The position numbers were made by a program, and so were the translations under genes. DNA of 6,410 nt. Origin: Candidatus Limnocylindria bacterium. Lineage in GTDB: Bacteria > Chloroflexota > Limnocylindria > QHBO01. The stretch lies in NCBI GenBank assembly GCA_030146365.1, contig JASLBU010000048.1, positions 1 to 6,410 of the forward strand. Direction: 5' to 3'. The number at the start of each line of letters is the position of its first letter. The stretch's first letter is position 1. Below are positions 1 to 5,422 of the stretch, one piece after another. The notes beneath the pieces are model-generated. The model did not search any database and had not been told where the DNA came from. It worked only from the letters and a program-made list of their open reading frames with translations.

Positions 1-56
1 TCGATGAGGACGGTGGCGTTCCCGATGAACCTGAGCTGCTGGTGAGTGGCTGGCAT
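1..56 (-). CDS. MBL-fold metallo-hydrolase, N-terminal fragment (runs off left edge)
   Basis: Reading the minus strand from the ATG at 56-54 gives 18 codons, MPATHQQLRFIGNATVLI, before the window ends. The stretch 'RFIGNATVLI' resembles the first beta strand of metallo-beta-lactamase-fold hydrolases of the Lactamase_B_2/_3 type, whose N termini often read like 'xxIGHATVLIE'. The metal-binding HxHxDH motif would lie beyond the window, so neither function nor metal ligands can be confirmed. The frame stays open upstream to a stop at 164-162, so a longer start (for example TTG at 161) is possible, but the family match begins right after the ATG. There is no convincing Shine-Dalgarno sequence before it. 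It is on the same strand as the MFS gene, 248 bases downstream of it. The gene's existence is likely; the family call rests on about ten residues. Confidence 0.55.
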   Translation of the reverse strand, partial: MPATHQQLRFIGNATVLI

Positions 57-304
57 CGGTGCGAGGGCTCGTACGGGCAGAGCCGCCGCGAGGTGCAGAG
101 CCTGTGCCCAACCCTCGTCGGCTGACGTGGCCCCGTGACACTCCGATTGCCACCGGCGCAACTATCGGCGACGGACGACCTTCTCCGTGGGTGTGGACTG
201 CCTGTGGGGCAACGGGGCAGCCGAGCCACCGGAACTGCGCCCAACTCCGTCGTTAGGTGCCCGGGCCGCAACTCGGCATGGTGGCGGTCACACCGCGCCG
301 CGAC
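57..304. other. Intergenic region between MFS gene and MBL-like gene
   Basis: This stretch has no supportable gene on either strand. Going downstream from the MFS stop on the minus strand there is a short hairpin at 284-296 (GCGGT-GTG-ACCGC, 5-bp stem) and a second at 195-222 (stem GGCTGCC with GGCAGTCC, one bulged base, 13-base loop). Neither is followed by a T tract, so they are at best weak terminators. Bases 258-266 contain TGCCCGGGC, also present at 2033-2041 on the other side of the MFS gene; this is probably chance in such GC-rich DNA. Confidence 0.4.
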
Positions 305-1921
305 TCAGCCGGCGCCTTCCAGCTCGCACGGCGCGATGTGCGCGACCTGCTCGGGGGGCGTCGTGTTGCGGTTGGCCGGTTCCGCTTCCGGCTCTTCCCC
401 GCCGCCCAGCCGATGGTTGCGAAGCGCCACCACCGCCAGGATCGCGAGCCCGAAGGCAATGACCGTGGCGATTCCGGACGTCAAGTGCATGCCGGCCACG
501 AACGCCTCCTGCGCGATCCGCAGTACGGTGGCGCCGAGCTCGGACGGCAGGTCCGCCGCCACGGCCACGGCACCGCCAAGCGTGTCGCGGGCGGCGGCCG
601 CAGCTCCGGCCGGCACGGATGCGGGCAGCCCGGCGGCCATCTCGGCGCGGTAGATCGCCACGCCGACGCTGCCGAGGATCGCGATGCCCAGCGCGCCACC
701 GAGCTCCGCCGCGGTCTCGCTGATCCCTGACGCCGCTCCGGCGCGCTCGGGCGGCGCAGACCCGACGATGAGCTCGGTGGTGAGGCCGAAGACGGGCGCC
801 AGCCCGATGGAGATCACCACCGACGCCGCGATCAGCAGGCCCAGCCCATCCGTCGTCCCCACGTTGACCAGCATGCCCAGTCCGGCCGCGCCGATCCCCA
901 GTCCCCCGCCGATGAGGTACGCCGGCCGCACGCGCTGCACGATCCGCGGGGCCAGCTGCGAGCCCACGATGAATGCCGCGGCGGATGGGAGGGACCAAAG
1001 CCCCGCCTCCAGGGCGGAGAGACCCACGACCAGCTGGAGGTACTGGGCCACGAACAGGAAGTAGCCGACCATCACGAAGATCGACAGGAAGTTGACCGCC
1101 AGCGACGCGTTGAACGATCGAATGCGGAAGAGGTTGACGTCGATCATCGGATCGGCCAGCCGCTGCTGGCGCCGAACCCACACCACGCCGATGGCGAGGC
1201 CGAGCACGATGGCGGCAATGGGCATCGGCCCGAAGCCTGCCTGGGCAATCTCCTTGAGCCCGAAGATGATGGCCAGGACGGCTGCGATCGACATCCCGGC
1301 GCTCAGCGGATCGAGCCGGCCCGCGTCCGGATCGCGGTACTCCGGCAGGACGCGCGGGCCGAGGATGAGCAGCGCAGCCATGACCGGCAGCGCGAGCAGG
1401 AAGACGGAGCCCCACCAGAAGAACTCGAGCATCAGGCCGCCCAGGACGGGGCCGATGGCGCTGCCCGCACTGAAGGAGCCGATCCAGACGCCGACGGCGA
1501 CGGAGCGCTCCTTCGGGTCGTTGAACATGTGGAAGATGAGGCTCAGCGTTCCGGGCGCGAGCGTCGCGCCGGCGATCCCGAGCAGCGCGCGGCTGACGAT
1601 CAGCATCTCGGCGCTCGTGCTGAAGGCGGCCATGATCGAGACCACGCCGAACAGCCCCGCGCCGATCATCAGCAGCTTGCGACGGCCGATCCGGTCGCCC
1701 AGCGTGCCCATCGTGATCAGCGAGCCGGCGACGAAGAAGCCGTAGATGTCGATGATCCACAGCAGCTGGGCGCTGGTCGGCTGCAGGTCCGCGCTCATGG
1801 CGGGCACGGCCAGGTGCAGGACGGTCAGATCCATCACGTACAGGAGGCACGCGAGGGCCAGCACGCTGAGGCCGATCCACTCTCTGCGGGTCGCCTTGGC
1901 TGGCACGGTCGTCTCGTTCAT
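305..1921 (-). CDS. MFS drug/proton antiporter, DHA2 (14-TM) family, QacA/SmvA/LfrA-like
   Basis: This 538-residue inner-membrane protein is of the usual DHA2 length and is predicted to export cationic or hydrophobic toxic compounds in exchange for protons. Visible family marks are: TM1 with 'LYVMDLTVLHLAVP' (residues 27-40), whose Asp31 sits where QacA-type pumps carry a functional TM1 acidic residue; 'QLLWIIDIYGF' (52-62); motif A 'GDRIGRRK' (75-82) in the TM2-TM3 loop; motif C-like 'GIAGATLAPGTLSLI' (115-129); 'GSAIGPVLGG' (153-162); and 'PERAGAASGISETAAELGGALG' near 391-412 in the second half. The last 35 or so residues are hydrophilic and acidic. The substrate cannot be read from sequence. 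It is divergent from the flavoenzyme operon and shares its control region. The ATG at 1921 has only a weak GAGA upstream and overlaps the stop of a 10-codon ORF. The family call is secure; the subfamily is likely. Confidence 0.93.
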   Translation of the reverse strand: MNETTVPAKATRREWIGLSVLALACLLYVMDLTVLHLAVPAMSADLQPTSAQLLWIIDIYGFFVAGSLITMGTLGDRIGRRKLLMIGAGLFGVVSIMAAFSTSAEMLIVSRALLGIAGATLAPGTLSLIFHMFNDPKERSVAVGVWIGSFSAGSAIGPVLGGLMLEFFWWGSVFLLALPVMAALLILGPRVLPEYRDPDAGRLDPLSAGMSIAAVLAIIFGLKEIAQAGFGPMPIAAIVLGLAIGVVWVRRQQRLADPMIDVNLFRIRSFNASLAVNFLSIFVMVGYFLFVAQYLQLVVGLSALEAGLWSLPSAAAFIVGSQLAPRIVQRVRPAYLIGGGLGIGAAGLGMLVNVGTTDGLGLLIAASVVISIGLAPVFGLTTELIVGSAPPERAGAASGISETAAELGGALGIAILGSVGVAIYRAEMAAGLPASVPAGAAAAARDTLGGAVAVAADLPSELGATVLRIAQEAFVAGMHLTSGIATVIAFGLAILAVVALRNHRLGGGEEPEAEPANRNTTPPEQVAHIAPCELEGAG

Positions 1922-1950
1922 CGGTCTCGGCTCATCTCGTTGCGGGTCAT
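1918..1950 (-). CDS. Possible 10-residue upstream ORF overlapping the MFS start
   Basis: On the minus strand, ATG at 1950-1948 opens MTRNEMSRDR and ends with TGA at 1920-1918, which overlaps the MFS ATG as ATGA. The MFS start has a poor ribosome binding site, so reinitiation after this short ORF could supply its translation. There is no clear Shine-Dalgarno before the short ORF either. Any gene starting ATGA will often show such an overlap in GC-rich DNA, so chance is a serious alternative. Confidence 0.2.
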   Translation of the reverse strand: MTRNEMSRDR

Positions 1951-1978
1951 GTGCTGGTTGGACGAGGCCCAGCCCTGA

Positions 1979-2076
1979 AACTCATCGCTCGGCGCGGGAC
2001 CGACACGGCGGCTCTCCACCGTACGGGTCACATGCCCGGGCACCCACAGGCGCTGCGGCCGCCAAGCCGATGAGTT
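1979..2076. repeat. Widely spaced imperfect inverted repeat, candidate paired operator
   Basis: The left arm AACTCATCGCTCGGCG at 1979-1994 is matched by AACTCATCGGCTTGGCG read on the minus strand from 2076 to 2060. The first nine bases are identical. After one extra G, six of the next seven also match. The arms are separated by 65 bases, and the centre of the outer nine-base arms (about 2027) lies close to the midpoint between the divergent start codons (2031). Such placement would suit two copies of a regulator-binding site, one facing each promoter. That it binds a protein is inference. Confidence 0.45.
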
Positions 2077-2095
2077 CCGGACCACGGCCTCGTCC

Positions 2096-2101
2096 TACCA
2101 T
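2096..2101 (+). promoter_or_regulatory. Candidate -10 element (TACCAT) for the oxidoreductase operon
   Basis: TACCAT fits the TANNNT form of -10 elements in high-GC Gram-positive bacteria. It ends seven bases before the ATG at 2109, so transcription would begin at or next to that ATG, the geometry seen for leaderless transcripts in actinobacteria. No good -35 is seen at 16-18 bases; TTCCGG at 2075-2080 is the nearest weak candidate. CGTC at 2091-2094, just before it, could alternatively serve as an ECF-type -10. Confidence 0.35.
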
Positions 2102-2108
2102 CGAATCA

Positions 2109-2144
2109 ATGAGACCGAGCGGCAACGGAGGCGCAGACCCTTGA
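2109..2144 (+). CDS. Possible leaderless 11-residue leader ORF before the oxidoreductase
   Basis: ATG at 2109 opens MRPSGNGGADP and ends at TGA 2142-2144, which overlaps the TTG start of the oxidoreductase (TTGA). It has no Shine-Dalgarno sequence but lies seven bases after a TANNNT -10-like hexamer, so it could be translated leaderless and feed ribosomes to the downstream TTG. The peptide has no recognisable function and no run of a single amino acid that would suggest attenuation. It could be a chance ORF. Confidence 0.3.
   Translation: MRPSGNGGADP
2127..2131 (+). promoter_or_regulatory. Ribosome binding site GGAGG deciding the TTG start
   Basis: GGAGG lies nine bases before TTG at 2141. 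This supports the rare TTG as the true start: no in-frame ATG or GTG is near, and the protein N terminus that results has the length expected for the family. Confidence 0.65.
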
Positions 2145-3529
2145 CGACGATCAGTCCCACATCCACCGACCTCGAGCAGCTCCGCGCGCAGCTGGACGGC
2201 GAGCTCGTCCTGCCGGGCGATGACGAGTACGACGCGGCGCGCACGATCGCGCTGGCGAGCGTCGACCTGCGGCCCGGCGCCATCGCCCGCGTGGCGAACG
2301 ACGATGACGTCGCGCGTGTCGTGCGCTTCGGCCGCGACACCGGCACCGAGCTGGCCGTGCGATCCGGCGGCCATTCGGGCGCGGGTCACGGCAGCACGGA
2401 TGGCGGGATCGTCATCGACCTGCGCGCGATGAAGGCGCTTGACGTGGACGCGGACGGGACGGCCGCATGGGCCGAGGCGGGGCTGACGGCCGGAGAGGTG
2501 ACGGCTGCCCTGGCGGAGCGGAACCTCGTCATCGGCTTCGGTGATACGGGCACGGTGGGGATCGGTGGCATCACCCTGGGCGGCGGGGTCGGCTACCTGG
2601 TGCGCAAGCACGGGCTCACGATCGACAACCTGCTCGCCGCTGACATCGTGACCGCCGACGGCGAGCGGCTCCGGGTGGACGCGGCATCGCACCCCGAACT
2701 GTTCTGGGCATTGCGGGGCGGCGGCGGGAACTTCGGCGTCGTGACGCGCTTCCAGTATCGGCTCCACCCACTGGAGCAGATCCTGGGCGGGATGCTGATC
2801 CTTCCCGCGACGGCGGAGACGGTGGCGGGCTTCATGCGCCTCTCCGAGGAGGCGCCAGAGGAGCTCTCCACCATCGCGAACGTGATGACCTGTCCGCCGA
2901 TGCCGTTCGTGCCGGAGGAGCACCACGGCACGGTCGTCCTCATGGGGATGCTGTGCTGGGCCGGTGACACCGTCGAGGGCGAGCGCGTGCTCGCCGGCTT
3001 CCGCGGACTGGCACAGCCGCTGGCCGACATGGTCGCGGTGGCGCCGTACTCGTCGCTGTTCCCGGCCGAGGAGGGCGAGTATCGCCCGACCGCCGTGGCG
3101 AAGACGATGTTCATGGACCACGTCGACCGGGAGACCGCCGCCGTGGTCGTGGACCGGCTGCAGACGGCCGATGCGCCGTTCGTCGCCGTCCAGCTCCGCG
3201 CGTTGGGCGGGGCATCGGCGCGCGTGCCGGTCGCGGAGACCGCCTATGCCCACCGTGCCAGCCGAGTGATGGCCAACGTGGCCGCCTTCTACGAAGGGGC
3301 CCCCGACCGGCTCGCGAAGCAGGCTTGGGTCGACGGCACAGTGGAGGCGCTCCACCAGGGCGACGACGGCGCCTACGTGAACTTCGTGGCCGACGAGGGC
3401 CCCGATCGGGTGCGTGCCGCCTATCCCGGCAAGACGTGGGATCGCCTCGTGGAGGTGAAGCGCCGCTACGACCCCACGAACCTGTTCCACCGCAACCACA
3501 ACGTGGCCGCGGAGGCGCCCGGGTCGTGA
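2141..3529 (+). CDS. FAD-binding oxidoreductase, berberine-bridge/6-HDNO-like
   Basis: This is a 462-residue cytoplasmic flavoenzyme (no signal peptide) of the vanillyl-alcohol-oxidase superfamily. The FAD_binding_4 domain spans about residues 38-210, with 'LAVRSGGHSGAGHG' (71-84), 'GVGYLVRKHGLTIDNLLAADIVTADG' within 149-174 and 'ELFWALRGGGGNFGVVTRF' (186-204). The C-terminal BBE segment, about 410-455, ends in 'RRYDPTNLFHRNHNV'. His78 in the SGGHS motif is the expected site of 8-alpha-histidyl FAD attachment. The region where bicovalent members carry a cysteinyl link (about 131-147) has no Cys, so attachment should be single, as in 6-hydroxy-D-nicotine oxidase. Such enzymes oxidise alcohols, sugars, amines or secondary metabolites with O2; the substrate here is unknown. 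It is first in a tight operon and its stop overlaps the next start (GTGA, 3526-3529). Confidence 0.92.
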   Translation: MTTISPTSTDLEQLRAQLDGELVLPGDDEYDAARTIALASVDLRPGAIARVANDDDVARVVRFGRDTGTELAVRSGGHSGAGHGSTDGGIVIDLRAMKALDVDADGTAAWAEAGLTAGEVTAALAERNLVIGFGDTGTVGIGGITLGGGVGYLVRKHGLTIDNLLAADIVTADGERLRVDAASHPELFWALRGGGGNFGVVTRFQYRLHPLEQILGGMLILPATAETVAGFMRLSEEAPEELSTIANVMTCPPMPFVPEEHHGTVVLMGMLCWAGDTVEGERVLAGFRGLAQPLADMVAVAPYSSLFPAEEGEYRPTAVAKTMFMDHVDRETAAVVVDRLQTADAPFVAVQLRALGGASARVPVAETAYAHRASRVMANVAAFYEGAPDRLAKQAWVDGTVEALHQGDDGAYVNFVADEGPDRVRAAYPGKTWDRLVEVKRRYDPTNLFHRNHNVAAEAPGS

Positions 3530-3846
3530 CCAGCCCGGACCGCCCCGGGTTCCTGGGACGGAGAGTGCCGGACGAGTACGGGGTGCGCCGCATCGCGATC
3601 TCGCCCGGCACCGAGCACCGGTCGATCGCTCGCGAGTGGCACGGCGCGATCGTGGTGCTCGAGCACGGCAACGTGGAGGTCGTCGGCGCAGCGGGTGCGC
3701 GTCGCGCCTTCGGGCCGGGCGACCTGCTCTGCCTCGACTGGGTGGACTGCGAGCGAATCGTCAACATCGGCGCGGACGAGGCGCGCCTGGTCGCCATCGA
3801 CCGTCCGGTGCGGCGCACGGCTGCCACTCGACACATCGCCCACTGA
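3526..3846 (+). CDS. Small cupin-like protein
   Basis: The GTG at 3526 overlaps the preceding stop (GTGA) and is preceded by GGAGG at 3511-3515, ten bases away, giving 106 residues. The frame is open further upstream, but that part only shadows the oxidoreductase. The N-terminal 'FLGRRVPDEYGVRRIAISPGTE' region (9-30) is followed by short strands separated by turns: 'AIVVLEHGNVEV' (41-52), 'RRAFGPGDLLCLDW' (59-72) and 'NIGADEARLVAI' (80-91), the pattern of a single double-stranded beta-helix. The usual metal-binding cupin motif is incomplete: His31, His39 and Glu46 are possible ligands, but HxH is absent, so it may bind a ligand without metal or only act structurally. Its role is unknown; being coupled to the flavoenzyme suggests a shared substrate or signal. 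Confidence 0.75.
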   Translation: MTSPDRPGFLGRRVPDEYGVRRIAISPGTEHRSIAREWHGAIVVLEHGNVEVVGAAGARRAFGPGDLLCLDWVDCERIVNIGADEARLVAIDRPVRRTAATRHIAH

Positions 3847-3862
3847 GCTCCAGGAGGACGCC

Positions 3863-4312
3863 ATGAAATTCAGAACGACGCTGATCTCCGGGGGTGGCAC
3901 GACGACCGGGTTCGAGGTTCCGGCGGACGTCGTCGAGGCGCTCGGCTCCGGAAAGCGCCCGGCGGTGAAAGTCACCGTCAATGGCTACACGTACCGCAAC
4001 ACGGTGGCCGTCATGGGCGGTACCTACATGATCGGCCTCAGCGCCGAGCACCGCGCGGGCTCCGGCCTGTCGGCCGGGGACGAGATCGACGTCGAGCTGG
4101 AGCTCGACACGGCGCCGCGCGAGGTGGTCGTGCCGCCCGACCTGGCCGCGGCCCTGGAGGCGGATCCCGAGGCGCAGCGCACCTGGGACGGCCTGTCGTA
4201 CTCGAACCGACGCTTCCATGCCGAGTCCATCGAAGGCGCGAAGACCGATGAGACGCGGCAGCGTCGCATCGCGAAGGCAGTGGCCGTGCTCCACGAGGGC
4301 AGGCCTCGGTGA
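3863..4312 (+). CDS. DUF1905 / YdeI-OmpD-associated family protein
   Basis: This is a 149-residue soluble protein with two parts. Residues 1-82 form a DUF1905-type beta-barrel: 'FRTTLISGGGTTTGFEVP', 'VKVTVNGYTYRNTV', 'YMIGLSAEHRAGSGLSAGD' and 'IDVELELD'. Residues 88-147 form an OmdA/YdeI-type helical segment: 'VVVPPDLAAALEADPEAQRTWDGLSYSNRRFHAESIEGAKTDETRQRRIAKAV' contains the family's 'W..LS.S..R.....I..AK..ETR..RI.K.V' pattern. Relatives are linked to bacteriocin protection or stress but no reaction is established. The ATG follows AGGAGG at 3852-3857 by five bases, the strongest ribosome binding site in the window, so it may be made in excess of its neighbours. It starts 16 bases after the cupin-like gene, and its stop overlaps the sigma-factor GTG (GTGA, 4309-4312). 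Confidence 0.88.
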   Translation: MKFRTTLISGGGTTTGFEVPADVVEALGSGKRPAVKVTVNGYTYRNTVAVMGGTYMIGLSAEHRAGSGLSAGDEIDVELELDTAPREVVVPPDLAAALEADPEAQRTWDGLSYSNRRFHAESIEGAKTDETRQRRIAKAVAVLHEGRPR

Positions 4313-5352
4313 CGGGCAGTACCATGACGCCGATGACCGAGACCGCCACCGAACCGATCGCCACGGACGAACCGACCGCCGCCACCCCGACGCGCGAGGA
4401 ACTGGAGCCGAAGCTCGAGAGCTTCCGCACCGAGCTCACGGCCTATGCCTACCGCATGCTCGGCTCCGCCTTCGAGGCGGAGGACGCCGTGCAGGAGACG
4501 ATGGTCCGTGCCTGGCGCGCGCTGGACCGATTCGAGGGTCGATCGCAGTTGCGGTCATGGCTGTACCGCATCGCCACGAACGTGTGCCTGGACATGCTCA
4601 ACGGCAAGGAGCGCCGGGCGCGGCCGATGGACCTGGAGGCTGCGTCGCACGCGGATCGCCAACTGCCGCCGCCGTTGATCGAGACGGCGTGGATCGAGCC
4701 GGTGCCGGACGCGCTGGTCATGCCGGCCAGCGCGGACCCCGCCGAGACGGCGGTGACGCGCGAATCCATCCGGCTCGCCTTCATGGCCGCCCTGCAGCAC
4801 CTTCCGCCCCGACAGCGCGCCGTCCTGATCCTGCGCGAGGTGCTGCGCTGGCGCGCGTCAGAGGTGGCCCATCTGCTGGGCACCTCGGTCGCGTCGGTGA
4901 ACTCGGCGCTGCAGCGTGCCAGGGCGACGCTCGACGAGCTCGCGGCCACGACCGATGACGCACCCGCCTCGCTGGACGAGGCGTCGTCCGAGCTGCTGGC
5001 CCGGTACGTGGCCGCGTTCGAGTCGTACGACATGGAGGCCCTCACGTCGCTCCTGCACGAAGATGCCACCTGGAACATGCCGCCCTACGCCCTCTGGCTG
5101 ACCGGCCACGAGGACATCGTTGCCTGGTGCCTGGGGCAGGGACACGCGTGCCGCGGCTCGAAGCTGATTCCGACATCCGCGAACGGGCTGCCCGCCTGGG
5201 GCCAGTACAAGCCCGCGCCGCAGGGAGGCTGGGACCCATGGTCTCTCCAGGTGCTCGAGACGCGCGACGGGAAGATCAGCGGCATCACGTTCTTCCTCGA
5301 TACCGCCCGCTGGTTCCCGCTCTTCGGGCTTCCCCCGCGCCTGGACCCCTGA
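4309..5352 (+). CDS. ECF-type RNA polymerase sigma factor with C-terminal SnoaL-like domain (SigG/TIGR02960-like)
   Basis: This is a 347-residue sigma-70 family protein. Sigma region 2 spans about residues 38-105 ('AYRMLGSAFEAEDAVQET', 47-64; 'FEGRSQLRSWLYRIATNVCLD', 75-95). A linker rich in Pro and acidic residues follows (105-150). Sigma region 4 spans about 150-212, with helix-turn-helix 'WRASEVAHLLGTSVASVNSA' (181-200). The extra domain, about 228-345, is SnoaL/NTF2-like ('ARYVAAFESYDMEALTSLLHEDATWNMPPY', then 'LEVTRDGKISGITFFLD'-type strands). Length and the sequence between regions 2 and 4 fit the group containing Mycobacterium SigG. In related groups such as ECF41 the C-terminal domain controls activity in place of a separate anti-sigma factor; none is seen nearby. 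The GTG at 4309 follows GAGGG (4295-4299) by nine bases; ATG at 4324 or 4333 are alternative starts that leave all domains intact. Confidence 0.92.
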   Translation: MTGSTMTPMTETATEPIATDEPTAATPTREELEPKLESFRTELTAYAYRMLGSAFEAEDAVQETMVRAWRALDRFEGRSQLRSWLYRIATNVCLDMLNGKERRARPMDLEAASHADRQLPPPLIETAWIEPVPDALVMPASADPAETAVTRESIRLAFMAALQHLPPRQRAVLILREVLRWRASEVAHLLGTSVASVNSALQRARATLDELAATTDDAPASLDEASSELLARYVAAFESYDMEALTSLLHEDATWNMPPYALWLTGHEDIVAWCLGQGHACRGSKLIPTSANGLPAWGQYKPAPQGGWDPWSLQVLETRDGKISGITFFLDTARWFPLFGLPPRLDP

Positions 5353-5358
5353 GCCAAT

Positions 5359-5377
5359 CCTGACCGGTCGTGTCAGG
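5359..5377. repeat. Perfect 6-bp inverted repeat CCTGAC-N7-GTCAGG, candidate operator or hairpin
   Basis: CCTGAC (5359-5364) and GTCAGG (5372-5377) are exact reverse complements with a seven-base spacer. The repeat begins seven bases after the sigma-factor stop. It could be a small hairpin ending the operon, but no T run follows, so a protein-binding site in front of the VOC gene is equally plausible. Confidence 0.4.
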
Positions 5378-5390
5378 TACCCAACGGTAC
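5377..5390. repeat. Second inverted repeat GTACC-CAAC-GGTAC
   Basis: Five-base perfect arms with a four-base loop directly abut the previous repeat, sharing base 5377. The arms also contain GTAC, which is self-complementary. The site is 32 bases before the VOC start codon, a position suited to an operator or a short leader hairpin. Confidence 0.3.
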
Positions 5391-5422
5391 GGTGACGCTC
5401 CATTTCCGACGAGGGCTCACAG

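Larger units (their letters stand above)
1922..2140. promoter_or_regulatory. Divergent promoter region between efflux pump and oxidoreductase operon
   Basis: The start codons of the divergent genes at 1921 (minus) and 2141 (plus) are separated by 219 bases with no protein-like ORF beyond two very short ones, so both promoters should lie here. It holds a long imperfect inverted repeat (1979-1994 with 2060-2076), a 10-bp palindrome TGCCCGGGCA at 2033-2042 close to the centre, and a TACCAT hexamer at 2096-2101 that could be a -10 element for the plus-strand operon. I could not find a convincing promoter for the minus-strand gene. No regulator gene of TetR or MarR type is inside the window. Confidence 0.6.

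Noticed and set aside
3..125. Plus-strand open frame from the left edge, a possible C-terminal gene fragment
   Set aside because: Its 40 codons show no recognisable family and are not GC-rich at third positions as the real genes are. The opposite strand gives a better family-like N terminus.
284..296. GCGGT-GTG-ACCGC hairpin just after the MFS stop as a terminator
   Set aside because: The stem is only 5 bp and no T tract follows; hairpins of this size are expected by chance at this GC content.
288..1880. 530-codon minus-strand frame overlapping the MFS gene in another phase
   Set aside because: It is extremely rich in Arg, Ala and Gly with no membrane segments. The overlapping frame at 305-1921 encodes a clear 14-TM transporter.
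1982..3499. 505-codon open frame on the minus strand opposite the flavoenzyme
   Set aside because: Its translation is low-complexity in His, Arg, Val and Gly and has no family pattern, while the plus strand encodes a complete, well-conserved flavoenzyme. It is a GC-rich antisense shadow.
5353..5422. Sigma-70 promoter for the VOC gene using CTGACC (5360-5365) and TACGGT (5388-5393)
   Set aside because: The spacing is 22 bases, too long for a standard promoter, and other pairings gave about 12.
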